Source: Actinocorallia herbida
GTDB taxonomy: Bacteria > Actinomycetota > Actinomycetes > Streptosporangiales > Streptosporangiaceae
Length of the DNA: 64,000 nt
Direction: 5' to 3'
NCBI RefSeq assembly: GCF_003751225.1
Contig: NZ_RJKE01000001.1
Location: 806,001 to 870,000 of the forward strand
Shown here: piece by piece, positions 42,703-51,911 of the stretch
How positions within the stretch are numbered: the stretch's first letter is position 1
Layout of the letters: every line of letters starts with the position of its first letter
Translations under genes and position numbers: made by a program
The notes under the pieces: generated by a model
The model's input: only the letters and a program-made list of their open reading frames with translations
Database searches by the model: none
What the model was told of the DNA's origin: nothing

Positions 42703-43380
42703 ATGACGAACACGGCAGGGGCCCGACAAGCACAGCAGTCCGGACGCGCGGCGGGGGGATCGCTCTGGGCCTGGGCGGGCGCGGCGGCGGGCGTCGCGGG
42801 CGTCACCGGCATCCAGGCCAGCATGGCCATCAGCGCGGCGTACGACCCGGCCACCGTCCACGACCCCGCGCAGGTCGCCGCGGGCCTCGGTGAGCACACC
42901 ACCGCGCTCCTGGTGATGCACACGGCGATGATGGCCGCGACCGTGCTCCTACCGGTGTTCGCCGCGGGCCTGCACCGGCGCCTGCGCCGCGCCCTGCCCG
43001 CCGAGAGCCTGCTCCCCGCGGTCGCCGCGGCGGGCCTGCTCCTGACGGCGGCGGCGACGCTCCTCGGCACCGGCCTCGACACCGAGCTGATCTTCGGCTT
43101 CGGCGAGGACGGCACCCTGTCCGACGAGTTCCTGACCGTCGGCTCCCACTGGGTCGGCACGATCCCTTGGCTGTGGGTCGGCTCCGGACTCACCGGCGTG
43201 ACCGTCGCCGTCGCGTCCCTCCGGCACCGCGCCGTCCCGGCCTGGCTCGGCTGGACCGGTGTCGTCCTCGGCGGCCTGACCCTCCTCACCGGCGTCTCCC
43301 CGCTCCAGTACATGGCGGGTTTCCCCGGCCCGCTCCTCGTCGCCCTCCTAGGGCTGGGCTTCGCCTTCTCCCGCCGCTGA
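42703..43380 (+). CDS. Six-helix membrane protein of unknown function
   Basis: 225 residues with about six hydrophobic helices, beginning GSLWAWAGAAAGVAGVTGIQASMAISAAYD. A hydrophilic loop (ELIFGFGEDGTLSDEFLTVGSHWVGTIPWLW) lies between helices 3 and 4. A short C-terminus ends FAFSRR. I do not recognise a named family (it is DUF4386-like at most). The ATG at 42703 has AGGCGGAAG upstream. Transcribed away from the HATPase gene; a strong bidirectional hairpin follows. Confidence 0.75.
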   Translation: MTNTAGARQAQQSGRAAGGSLWAWAGAAAGVAGVTGIQASMAISAAYDPATVHDPAQVAAGLGEHTTALLVMHTAMMAATVLLPVFAAGLHRRLRRALPAESLLPAVAAAGLLLTAAATLLGTGLDTELIFGFGEDGTLSDEFLTVGSHWVGTIPWLWVGSGLTGVTVAVASLRHRAVPAWLGWTGVVLGGLTLLTGVSPLQYMAGFPGPLLVALLGLGFAFSRR

Positions 43381-43392
43381 TCCACCTTCCCC

Positions 43393-43426
43393 GCGCCCCG
43401 CGAGCCCCCTTCGGCTCGCGGGGCGC
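43393..43426. terminator. Bidirectional terminator between convergent genes
   Basis: Perfect 14-bp stem GCGCCCCGCGAGCC / GGCTCGCGGGGCGC with a 6-base loop, between the stops of the six-helix protein (plus) and the beta-solenoid protein (minus). Confidence 0.75.
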
Positions 43427-43448
43427 CGGCGTCTTCGCGGGGCGCGGG

Positions 43449-46400
43449 TCAGCGGCGGCCGATGGTGCGGGCGGCGGCCGCGGCGATGGTGGAGGCGAGG
43501 ATCCAGCCCGCGGCGACCAGGAGGAAGGAGAACCACTGGTCGGCGCCCGCCGGGTTGAAGGCGCGCTCCTGTCCCAGGTCGACGATGGGCAGGAGGAGGT
43601 CGAGGGTGTAGATGATCGCGTTGAAGTGCGGGTGCTCGTCGGCCTTGATGGGCTGCGGCGGTGAGACGGCGAAGACGATGGATCCCAGCGCGACGAGGAG
43701 GGCCAGCCAGGTGGCGGCGCGCAGCGGCTGGTAGCCGAACCCGACCGTGGCGTCCTGGAGCCTGCCCCACACCCGGCCCGTCCAGTCCGCGCCGTCGCTC
43801 TGGCGCCGCTCCCGGGCCAGGAGGACCGCCTGCGCCTCCCGTTCCTGCCCGGTCTGGGTGTAGTGCGCGGCGAGCTGCTCGTACGGCTGCGGCTGGAAGC
43901 CGTCCTCGTCGCGGCGCAGCCACTCCAGCCGCTTCTCGGCGGGCATCCGCGGCTCCAGCGCCTCGTAGGTGAGGCCGTTCAGGCCGATGACCTCCGGCCA
44001 CGACGTGGCGTCGTCGCACAGGACGCCGAGCCTGGCGTGCTCGAGGTCGACCGCGCCGACGAGCTTGTCCGGCCGCAGCGTCAGGCGGCCCGCCTGGAGG
44101 CCGCGCGCTTCGACCGCGTACCCGCCGGGGTTCTCCAGGTCCGCGTCGGTGAGCTGGAGGATGCGGCCGATCTTCGCCTCGGCGACGCGCAGCACTCCGT
44201 CGATGCGGGAGCGGCCGAGGAACACGTCGCCGGTCACGTCGGCGAGCGAGAGCCGCAGCGCCACGTTCCCCGGATGGGCGAACACCGCGTCCCTGCCGTC
44301 GACCATGTCGACGATCCGGGCGCCGCGCAGCGCCACCTCCCCGGTGATCCTGGCCCGGTTCATCCGCAGCGAGCCCGCGCTGAGCCCGTCGCCGACGATC
44401 GCCTTGGCGCCGTCGCCCTCCAGCCTGGAGCCCTCCATCCGGACCTCGCCGCTCACCTGGGAGCCGCGCAGCATGATCCGGCCCTCGGCGGTCAGGCCGG
44501 GCGCCCAGATGCCCCCGGTCGTCAGCCAGTCCGCGCCGAGCGCGATGCCGCCCGGATTCCGCAGCACCGCCTCGGCGAGGTCGATGACGCTGGTCACGGT
44601 CGTGCCGCGGACCGAGACCACCCCGTCGGCCTCGAGCCCGGAAAGGTAGATGTTGACGGCGGTGGACCCCTCGACGGTGAAGGCGTAGCCCTTCTCGTCG
44701 GCCGTCGCGCGGGCGTTCCTCGCGGAGATGTCGCGCGCTATCTGGGTGCCGCGCATGGAGACGCGCCCTTCGGCGCGCACGTCGTCGAGGTTGATCCGGG
44801 CCGCGCTCATCCCCCCGGCGACCAGGGAGACCCCGCGCAGCCCGGCCGCGATCCGCGCCTGGCGCAGGTCGAGGTCGCCGACGACCTGGGCGCCGCGCAG
44901 CGAGATCCGGCCCGCGATCCCGGCGTCCCAGCCGAGGACGTGCACGGCCTGGAGGCCGTCGGCGGAGAGCGCGCGGCCTTCGAGGTCGCGGCCGACCTCG
45001 GCGGAGACGAGGTTGACGTCCCCGGAGATCTCCGCGGCGCGCAGCGAGATCCGGCCCGCGGCCTTGGCGGACTCCAGGGTGAGGCCGCCCGCGGCGAGGC
45101 CGTCGGCGGAAAGGGACAGGCCGGTCTCGTCGGCGGCCAGGGACCCGGAGGAGAAGTCGACCTCCCGGATGACCTGGGCGTCGTCGAAGACGAGCAGGCC
45201 CTCCGCGCGCAGACGCGCCGCCCGCACGCCGCCCGCGTGCAGGCCCGCGGCGCTGAGCGCGGTGCCCTCGGCACCTCCCGCGAGGACCGCGAGGCGCAGG
45301 TCGAGTTCGCCGGTGACGCGCGCGTCGTCCAGGGAGACCAGGCCCACGGCGTGCGCGCCGCCCAGGGCGAGGTGGGCGGCGTCCATGCCGTCGGCGACGA
45401 ACGCGAGGTCGTCCTCGCCCGCGGTGAGCCTGGCGTCGCCGAAGCGGACGTCCCCGGCGAAGGTCGCGCCGCGCAGCGTCACCCTGCCTTCCGCGGTGAG
45501 CCCTTCGGCCGACAGCGCGCCCGCGTGCGCCCGGTCGACGCGCAGCGCGTACCCGTCCTGCCCCGCGACGAGCACGGCCTGGTCGAGGCCGGCCTCGCCG
45601 ATCCGCGCGTTGCGCAGGGACACCCGGCCCGTCGCGTGCAGCCCGTCGAGCTTGACGGTCGCCGCGGTCATCCCGTCGGCGGCGAACGCGACCCCGTCGG
45701 CCGCCGCGGTGACGCGCGCGCCGGGCAGCACCACGTCGCTGATGAGCTGGGCGTTGACCAGCCGGACCTGGCCGCCGTCGACGACGAGGCCGCGGCCTTC
45801 CAGCCCCGACATCACCGCGCCTTCGAGGTTCAGCGAGGCCCGGTCCAGCCTCGCGTTGTTGAGGGTGAGGTGGCCGCGCAGGGTCGCGCCGATGAAGCGG
45901 ACCTCGCCCTCGGCCCGGAAGCCGTTGTTCATCCAGACCGATCCGTGCGCGGTGATCCCGCCCGCGCTGACCGCCACCCCGCCCGGGTTGCGCATCTCCG
46001 CGCCCGAGAGCGTGAACGGCCCCTCGATCTGGGAGTTGTCGACCAGCAGCGCGGCCCACTGGCCGGCCGCCTCCACCGAGGCGTCGGTGAAGTTCAGCCG
46101 GCCGCCGAACCGCGCGTGGGTCAGCCGGACGCTGCCCTTGGCGGCGAACCCCCGGTCGAAGTTGGCCATCCCGCTCACCCGCAGGCCCTCGCCGTACAGG
46201 GCGGTCTTCTCCGGGCCGCCGCCGAGCACCGCGCCCGACATGTGGATCTCGCCCTCGATCCGCGCGTGGTCGAGCCTGACCTCGCCGTCGATGATCGAGC
46301 CGCGCAGCGACAGCAGGCCGTCGAGGTGCAGCCTGGCCAGGCCGAGACCGGGCATCCGGCAGCGGACGAACCGGACGGTCCGGGTCGTGGACTCCATGAA

Positions 46401-46673
46401 CTGCGGCGCCTCGTCGAGCACGCACTCGCTGAGGACGAGGGGGCAGCCGGCCGTCGCGGCGCGCAGTTCGAGCCGTCCGGTGATCCGGGCGCCGCGCAGC
46501 CGCACCCCGGGCGAGCGGCCTGGCTCGGCTTCGCAGGCCCCGAGCAGCAGCGCGGAGATCACCCGCGCGCGGATCTCGCGGTCGCCGTCCTGCCGGGTCA
46601 GATCGACCGTCGCCCCGTCCGGATAGCACGCCCAGAGCCGCCGCTCCGCCTCGGTCAGCCCCTCCGGAACCAT
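43449..46673 (-). CDS. Giant beta-solenoid membrane protein
   Basis: 1074 residues. After an N-terminal capping region (about 1–60, MVPEGLTEAERRLWACYP…), some 850 residues consist of short repeats. Their pattern is G-x-[VI]-x-[LM]-R-G-A-x-[IV]-x-G-[DE]-[VL] (for example EGRVSMRGTQIARDISARNA, AGRISLRGAQVVGDLDLRQA), as in right-handed beta-helical/pentapeptide-type solenoids. After a charged segment (WLRRDEDGFQPQPYEQLAAHYTQTGQEREAQ) there are two transmembrane helices, at about 983–1003 and 1047–1068. Homologues in actinomycetes are sometimes annotated 'membrane-associated oxidoreductase', but I see no cofactor motif. Alternative starts lie a few codons upstream. Confidence 0.8.
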   Translation of the reverse strand: MVPEGLTEAERRLWACYPDGATVDLTRQDGDREIRARVISALLLGACEAEPGRSPGVRLRGARITGRLELRAATAGCPLVLSECVLDEAPQFMESTTRTVRFVRCRMPGLGLARLHLDGLLSLRGSIIDGEVRLDHARIEGEIHMSGAVLGGGPEKTALYGEGLRVSGMANFDRGFAAKGSVRLTHARFGGRLNFTDASVEAAGQWAALLVDNSQIEGPFTLSGAEMRNPGGVAVSAGGITAHGSVWMNNGFRAEGEVRFIGATLRGHLTLNNARLDRASLNLEGAVMSGLEGRGLVVDGGQVRLVNAQLISDVVLPGARVTAAADGVAFAADGMTAATVKLDGLHATGRVSLRNARIGEAGLDQAVLVAGQDGYALRVDRAHAGALSAEGLTAEGRVTLRGATFAGDVRFGDARLTAGEDDLAFVADGMDAAHLALGGAHAVGLVSLDDARVTGELDLRLAVLAGGAEGTALSAAGLHAGGVRAARLRAEGLLVFDDAQVIREVDFSSGSLAADETGLSLSADGLAAGGLTLESAKAAGRISLRAAEISGDVNLVSAEVGRDLEGRALSADGLQAVHVLGWDAGIAGRISLRGAQVVGDLDLRQARIAAGLRGVSLVAGGMSAARINLDDVRAEGRVSMRGTQIARDISARNARATADEKGYAFTVEGSTAVNIYLSGLEADGVVSVRGTTVTSVIDLAEAVLRNPGGIALGADWLTTGGIWAPGLTAEGRIMLRGSQVSGEVRMEGSRLEGDGAKAIVGDGLSAGSLRMNRARITGEVALRGARIVDMVDGRDAVFAHPGNVALRLSLADVTGDVFLGRSRIDGVLRVAEAKIGRILQLTDADLENPGGYAVEARGLQAGRLTLRPDKLVGAVDLEHARLGVLCDDATSWPEVIGLNGLTYEALEPRMPAEKRLEWLRRDEDGFQPQPYEQLAAHYTQTGQEREAQAVLLARERRQSDGADWTGRVWGRLQDATVGFGYQPLRAATWLALLVALGSIVFAVSPPQPIKADEHPHFNAIIYTLDLLLPIVDLGQERAFNPAGADQWFSFLLVAAGWILASTIAAAAARTIGRR

Positions 46674-46773
46674 CCGCCCAATCTCGCAGAAACCACCCTC
46701 ATACGCCACACATCCGAAAAAAAGCCACCACAACTCGCGGTGCCGGATGAGCCGGTGCGCCTTGCCGGGCGGG

Positions 46774-47433
46774 TCAGTCGCCGGTCGGGACGGAAGGGTG
46801 GACCCGGTCGGCGATGTGCGACGGGACGGGGTAAGGCGCGGCGAGAAGGGGGTCGGGCCGGGGAGCCCCGTAGGAGGTGCGCAGAGGGAGGACGCCTGCC
46901 CAGAGGGGGAGGGCGTAGTCGTCCTCGTCGTCGACGGGCGGGCCCGTGCGGACCTTGACGGACGCCTCGGTGAGGGGGAGCGCGAGGACGAGGGTCGCGG
47001 CGAGCTCCTTGCGGTCGGGGGCGCGCACGGCGTCCCACTGGCCGGGGGCGAGCTGCTCGGTGATCGCGCGCAGCCCGGCGAGCCGCTCATCGGGGTCGGT
47101 CACCTTGCGCGGGGCGCCATAGACCATCGCCGAGCGGTAGTTGAGCGAGTGGTGGAAGGCCGACCTGGCGAGCACGATCCCGTCGAGATGGGTCACCGTG
47201 ACGCAGACCTCTCCGTCCAGCCGCAGCGACCGCGCGCCCGTGGAGCCGTGGAGGTAGAGGGTGTCGCCGATGCGGCCGTAGCCGGTCGGCACGACCATCG
47301 GGGCGCCGTCCGGGCGGACCACCCCGAGATGGCAGACGAGTCCGGCGTCGAGGATCGCGTAGAGGTCGGCGGTTTCGGTGCCCGCGCGGTCGGCGGCGCG
47401 GCCCAGCCTGGTGCGTTCGGTCGTCGAGAGCAT
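46774..47433 (-). CDS. Pyridoxamine 5'-phosphate oxidase-family FMN-binding protein
   Basis: 219 residues with the split-barrel PPOX fold. LVCHLGVVRPDGAPMVVPTGYGRIGDTLYLHGSTGARSLR is the FMN-binding half. CVTVTHLDGIVLARSAFHHSLNYRSAMVYGAPRKV is typical of the Nim/FMN-binding subgroup found next to MocR regulators. The ATG at 47433 was chosen over an upstream start (47517), because the added residues would cover the divergent promoter. It faces away from the MocR gene, which very likely controls it. Confidence 0.88.
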   Translation of the reverse strand: MLSTTERTRLGRAADRAGTETADLYAILDAGLVCHLGVVRPDGAPMVVPTGYGRIGDTLYLHGSTGARSLRLDGEVCVTVTHLDGIVLARSAFHHSLNYRSAMVYGAPRKVTDPDERLAGLRAITEQLAPGQWDAVRAPDRKELAATLVLALPLTEASVKVRTGPPVDDEDDYALPLWAGVLPLRTSYGAPRPDPLLAAPYPVPSHIADRVHPSVPTGD

Positions 47434-47537
47434 GCCCCTATCCTTCGGCCGAGTGGACCGGCGGAACATGGCCACTTCTGCCCGATAATCGAAGACCACT
47501 TCTCGTTGAGACCGCACCTCGCCCCGGAGCGCCGCCC

Positions 47538-48920
47538 ATGGCCCGCACCCACGCCGACCTGCCCGTCCTGCTCGACCGGACGTCGGGCGACCCCCTGCAC
47601 GTCCAGCTCGCCGAGACGCTGCGCGCCAGGATTCGGGCCGGCGACCTCCCGGCGGGGGAGCGGCTGCCGTCCAGCCGGGCCTTCGCCGCCGCCCTCGGCG
47701 TGAGCCGCACCGTCGTCACCGAGTCCTACCAGCAGCTCTACGCCGAAGGCTGGCTCGAAGGACGGCACGGCTCCGGCACCTACGTCGCCGACGTCGGCGA
47801 CCCCCGCCCGCCCGGACCCGTCGCCGGTCCGGCGGTGGCCGGGGAACCGGCGGAGCTCAGCCGCGACGAGGCGCGGGCGCTGGGGCTCGTCGACCTGCGG
47901 CCGGGAGGGCCGTGGACGGGCGGGCACGCGGCGGCGGCCTGGAAGCGCGCCTGGCGTGCCGCCGCCGAGCACCCGCCGGGTGACGACCCCGACCCGCGCG
48001 GGCTGCCGCGCCTGCGGGCGCTGCTCTGCGACCACCTGCGACGGGCCCGCGGGGTCGCGGCGGGACCGGAGAACCTCATCGTCACCCGGGGGACGGGCAA
48101 CGGGCTCGACCTCGTCGGCGCGCTCTTCGCGGCGGGGCGCCGCGCGGGCGTGGAGGACCCCGGGTACGGCAGCGCCCGGTCGATCCTCGCGGCCCGCGGC
48201 GCCGTGCCCGTCGCCTGCCCGGTGGACCGGGACGGGATCGTCGTGGACGGGCTGCCCGACGACCTCGCGCTGCTCTACACGACGCCGGCGCACCAGTACC
48301 CGCTCGGCGGCAGGCTGCCGATCGCCCGCCGGGAGCGCCTGCTGGAGTGGGCGCGGCGCACCGGCGCGCGCGTCGTCGAGGACGACTACGACGCCGAGTT
48401 CCGCTACGACGTCGCGCCCCTGCCCGCCCTCTACGGGCTCGACCCCTCCCAGGTCATCCTTCTCGGCACGCTGTCCAAGACGCTCAGCCCCGACCCGGGC
48501 CTCGGCTGGATCGTCGCCGCGCCGGAGACCGCCGACCGGATCGCCGCCCTGCGCCGCGACCTCGCCGACCGCACCAGCGTGCCCGTCCAGCACGCGATGG
48601 CCGAACTGCTGGACCGCGGCGACCTGGACCGCCACCTGCGCAGGATGCGCCTGGAGTACGCGCGGCGGCGCGCCCTGGTCGTGGACATCCTCGGCGACCG
48701 CGTCACCGGTGACACCGCGGGCCTCCACGTGATGCTCCCGCTGCCCGAGGACCGCCTCGAACCCGTGCGCCGGGCCGCCCGCGCCCACGGCGTCCTCCTC
48801 GACGACACCCGCCGCTACACCCGGGCCCCGCACTCCCATCACGGCCTGGTCCTCGGCTACGCCACTCCCTCCACCGCCGACCTCCGCCGCGCCTGCACCA
48901 CCCTCGCCGCCCTCCTTTGA
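47538..48920 (+). CDS. MocR-family (GntR–aminotransferase) transcriptional regulator
   Basis: 460 residues. An N-terminal GntR winged helix (about 15–80, PLHVQLAETLRARIRAGDLPAGERLPSSRAFAAALGVSRTVVTESYQQL) is fused to a fold-type I aminotransferase-like domain. The PLP-lysine region is LLGTLSKTLSPDPGLGWIVAA. Such proteins sense PLP or related amines and regulate vitamin B6 or GABA genes. It is divergent from a PPOX-family gene (104-base gap), which supports a pyridoxal-linked role, though a different substrate is possible. Confidence 0.93.
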   Translation: MARTHADLPVLLDRTSGDPLHVQLAETLRARIRAGDLPAGERLPSSRAFAAALGVSRTVVTESYQQLYAEGWLEGRHGSGTYVADVGDPRPPGPVAGPAVAGEPAELSRDEARALGLVDLRPGGPWTGGHAAAAWKRAWRAAAEHPPGDDPDPRGLPRLRALLCDHLRRARGVAAGPENLIVTRGTGNGLDLVGALFAAGRRAGVEDPGYGSARSILAARGAVPVACPVDRDGIVVDGLPDDLALLYTTPAHQYPLGGRLPIARRERLLEWARRTGARVVEDDYDAEFRYDVAPLPALYGLDPSQVILLGTLSKTLSPDPGLGWIVAAPETADRIAALRRDLADRTSVPVQHAMAELLDRGDLDRHLRRMRLEYARRRALVVDILGDRVTGDTAGLHVMLPLPEDRLEPVRRAARAHGVLLDDTRRYTRAPHSHHGLVLGYATPSTADLRRACTTLAALL

Positions 48921-49328
48921 CCACCGCCCCCGCTTTCCCGTGGCCGACTCCTTCGGGCGCGGGTCCACCGGGGAATCGGCGTGGCGCCGGCCGCGGCGGC
49001 GCACACGTCCCAGAGCCGGGCGGTCTCGCCGGGGCCGACGGTGCACGCGCGGCCGCCGCCGTCCACGGCCCGCTCGGGAGCGGAGACGCGGGCGACGTCG
49101 CCGGTCCTCCGGGACCCGGCGGCCTGAGGCGACGCCCGGAGGTCCGCGCCGTGTGCGCGACGGCGCTAGGGTCGTCGGCCCTGCGGTATCCGGCGCGCTC
49201 GGGCGCACCCGTGACGGGAGCGGCTCGACGAGGACGGAAGATCGGCGACAGGTCGAAGCCCGCGGCTCGCAGGCGGGCGGAGTCGGGCCCGGTGGCGTGG
49301 AGGCGGGCCCGCCGGGCTGCTCTACGGT
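48921..49328. other. Intergenic region upstream of the EamA transporter gene
   Basis: About 408 bases with very high GC and no supported reading frame. I see no terminator with a T-tract, tRNA or repeat here. Confidence 0.4.
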
Positions 49329-50189
49329 GTGGGATTTGTGGTGACGTTTCTGGCGCTGACGGCGGCGTGCTTGTACGGGGTCGGGGATTTCGTGGGCGGG
49401 GTCGCGGCTCGGCGGGCCGGCGTGCTCGCGGTGCTGCTGGTGGGCATTCCGGTGGGCCTCGGGTGCACGGCGGCCGTCGCGGCCGTCGCGGGCGGGGCGC
49501 CGACGGCGGCGGGCCTGGGATGGGGCTTCGCGTCGGGCCTGGCCAGCGGCGTCGGGTTCCTGGCGTTCTACCGCGCGCTGGCGATCGGCCCGATGAGCGT
49601 GGTGGCTCCGGTGGAGGCGCTGGCCGGGACCGTCGTCCCGGTCGCGGTGGGCCTCTGCCTGGGAGAGCGCGCGGAGGGACGGGTGCTGGCGGGGGTCGCC
49701 CTCTGTGTGGGGGCCATCGGTTTCGTCAGCAGGGAGCGGGGCGGCGGCCGGGTGTCGTGGCGGCCGACGGAGGGTCCGGGCCTGGCGCTGGTCGCGGGGC
49801 TGGGCTTCGGGGTGTTCTTCGTGCTGCTGCACCAGGCGGGGGACGGCGGCGGGCTGTGGCCGCTGGTCGCCTCCCGCGCGGGAGTGCTCACCGCGGTCCT
49901 CCTCGGGCTCGTCCTCGCCCGCCGGGGGAACGCGCCGGGCGCGGTCCTGCGCGACCCTCGCACCCTCGCCCTGGCCCTCGCGGCGGCCTGCGTCGACGTG
50001 GCCGCCAACGTCTCCTACTTCCTGGCGAGCACCGCGGGGATGCTCTCCGTCGTCGCGGTGCTGACGTCGCTGTATCCGGCGGTCACCGTCCTGCTCGCGC
50101 GGGTCGTGCACGGCGAGACGCTCCAGGCGGCGCAGCGCCTCGGCCTCGGGATGGCATTGACGGGAGTGGCCCTGGTCACCCTAGGGTGA
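49329..50189 (+). CDS. EamA/DMT-superfamily transporter
   Basis: 286 residues, about ten transmembrane helices in two EamA halves (first about 5–130, second about 145–286). Typical segments are LAIGPMSVVAPVEALAGTVVPVAVGLCLGERAEGRVLAGVALCVGAIGF and, in the second half, LTSLYPAVTVLLARVVHGETLQAAQRLGLGMALTGVALVTL. The start is GTG at 49329. Substrate unknown (metabolite or amino acid efflux in relatives). Isolated gene. Confidence 0.9.
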   Translation: MGFVVTFLALTAACLYGVGDFVGGVAARRAGVLAVLLVGIPVGLGCTAAVAAVAGGAPTAAGLGWGFASGLASGVGFLAFYRALAIGPMSVVAPVEALAGTVVPVAVGLCLGERAEGRVLAGVALCVGAIGFVSRERGGGRVSWRPTEGPGLALVAGLGFGVFFVLLHQAGDGGGLWPLVASRAGVLTAVLLGLVLARRGNAPGAVLRDPRTLALALAAACVDVAANVSYFLASTAGMLSVVAVLTSLYPAVTVLLARVVHGETLQAAQRLGLGMALTGVALVTLG

Positions 50190-50261
50190 GACCCGCCTTC
50201 AAAATGACCGGTAAGCGATGATTTACTACCGGGCACATGACTCTGCAGGGGACGGCGCCAT

Positions 50262-51869
50262 ATGTCTGGGTTGGATCTGGCGAACTTGTTCGAAGCGATC
50301 GCGGCCGCGATCCCGGAACGCGAGGCGGTGGTCTGGCGCGGCACCCGCCGCACGTTCGGCGAGACCGCGGACCGGGTGCGCCGGCTGGCCCGCGTCCTCG
50401 GCGCGCACGGGCTGGGGCGCACCGGTGAGCGCGGCGAGCCCTGGACGTCCAACCACGACCATCTGGCGCTCTACCTCCACAACGGGCCCGCCTACCTCGA
50501 GGGACTCGTCGGCGCCCACCGCGCCAGGGTCGCGCCCTTCAACGTCAACTACCGGTACGTCGACGACGAGCTCGTCTACCTGTTCAACGACGCGCGCCCG
50601 AAGGCGATCCTCTTCCACGCGGCCTTCGCGCCGGTCCTCGAGCGCGTCCTGCCCTCGCTGACGACCGAGCCGCTGCTCCTCCAGGTCGCCGACGACTCGG
50701 GCAACCCGCTCCTGCCCGGCGCCCTTGACTACGACGACGCCCTGGCCGCCGCCCCCGACGGCGCTCCTACGGCGGTCCCGGACGCCGACGACCTCCACAT
50801 CCTCTACACCGGCGGCACCACCGGGATGCCGAAGGGCGTCCTGTGGCGGATCGAGGACCTCGTCGAGGGCCCGCTCGGCATGCTCCGCAAGGACGGCACC
50901 CGCTACGAGGGCCCCGCCGAGATCGTCGCGATCGCCGCGGCCCGCGCGAGCGCGAAGGTGCTCGTGCTGCCGCCGATGATGCACGGCTCCGGCACCTGGA
51001 CGGCCCTCGGCGGCTGGCTCGGCGGCGCGACCGTGCTCATCCCCGACGCCGTCGACAGGTTCGACCCCGTCGCCACGCTCGACCTGATGGAGCGCGAGGG
51101 CGCGACCCGGATCCCGGTGGTCGGCGACGCGTTCGTGCGCCCGCTCGTCGCCGAGCTGGAGCGCGCGCCCCGCGACACCTCGCGCATCCGCCACCTCATC
51201 AACTCCGGCGCGGCGATCAACCCGGCCACCAAGGCCCGCCTCGCCGAGCTGATGCCGCACACCAAGATCTTCGACGTGGTGGGCTCGTCCGAGAGCGGGC
51301 TGCACATCACCCGGTACGGCGCCGCCGACACCGCCTTCCAGGCGACGCCCGGCGCGGCCGTCGTCAGCGAGGACCGCACCCGCCTGCTCGCTCCCGGCGA
51401 CGAGGAGATGGGCTGGCTCGCCAAGGGCGGATCGATTCCGCTCGGCTACCTCGGCGACGGCGCCAAGACCGCGGCGACGTTCCTGGAGATCGCGGGACGC
51501 CGCTGGGTCCTGCCCGGCGACCGGTCGCGGCACCTGGCGAACGGCACGATCGAGATGCACGGCCGTGACTCGATGACCATCAACACCGGCGGCGAGAAGG
51601 TCTTCGCCGAGGAGGTCGAGGCGGTCGTGCGGGCGGTGCCCGGCGTCGCCGAGGCGCTGGTGCTCGGCCGCCCGTCCGAGCGCTGGGGCACCGAGATCGT
51701 CGCGGTGGTCAGGCTCACCGCCGAACTCTCCGACGATGAGCTGCGCGACGCCTGCGCGGCCCGCCTCGCCCGCTACAAGATCCCCAAGACGTTCGTCCGT
51801 ACCGACCGCGACCTCCGCCTGCCCAACGGCAAGGCGGACTACGGCACGGCGCGTTCGCTCACCAAGTAA
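50262..51869 (+). CDS. Acyl-CoA synthetase (AMP-forming)
   Basis: 535-residue ANL-superfamily ligase that activates a carboxylic acid as acyl-AMP, then acyl-CoA. The phosphate-binding loop A3 is YTGGTTGMPKGV. A5 reads VVGSSESGLH, and A8 is HGRDSMTINTGGEKVFAEEVE. The catalytic lysine A10 lies in LRLPNGKADY near the C-terminus. A7 is partly altered (VLPGDRS for the usual YxTGD). The sequence resembles actinobacterial FadD proteins acting on sterol side chains or short acids, but the substrate is not certain. A second synthetase follows 42 bases later, so they probably form an operon. Confidence 0.93.
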   Translation: MSGLDLANLFEAIAAAIPEREAVVWRGTRRTFGETADRVRRLARVLGAHGLGRTGERGEPWTSNHDHLALYLHNGPAYLEGLVGAHRARVAPFNVNYRYVDDELVYLFNDARPKAILFHAAFAPVLERVLPSLTTEPLLLQVADDSGNPLLPGALDYDDALAAAPDGAPTAVPDADDLHILYTGGTTGMPKGVLWRIEDLVEGPLGMLRKDGTRYEGPAEIVAIAAARASAKVLVLPPMMHGSGTWTALGGWLGGATVLIPDAVDRFDPVATLDLMEREGATRIPVVGDAFVRPLVAELERAPRDTSRIRHLINSGAAINPATKARLAELMPHTKIFDVVGSSESGLHITRYGAADTAFQATPGAAVVSEDRTRLLAPGDEEMGWLAKGGSIPLGYLGDGAKTAATFLEIAGRRWVLPGDRSRHLANGTIEMHGRDSMTINTGGEKVFAEEVEAVVRAVPGVAEALVLGRPSERWGTEIVAVVRLTAELSDDELRDACAARLARYKIPKTFVRTDRDLRLPNGKADYGTARSLTK

Positions 51870-51911
51870 GGCCCCGCACGCAGCCCCTCCTACCTCCCCG
51901 GGAGCTCGCCC

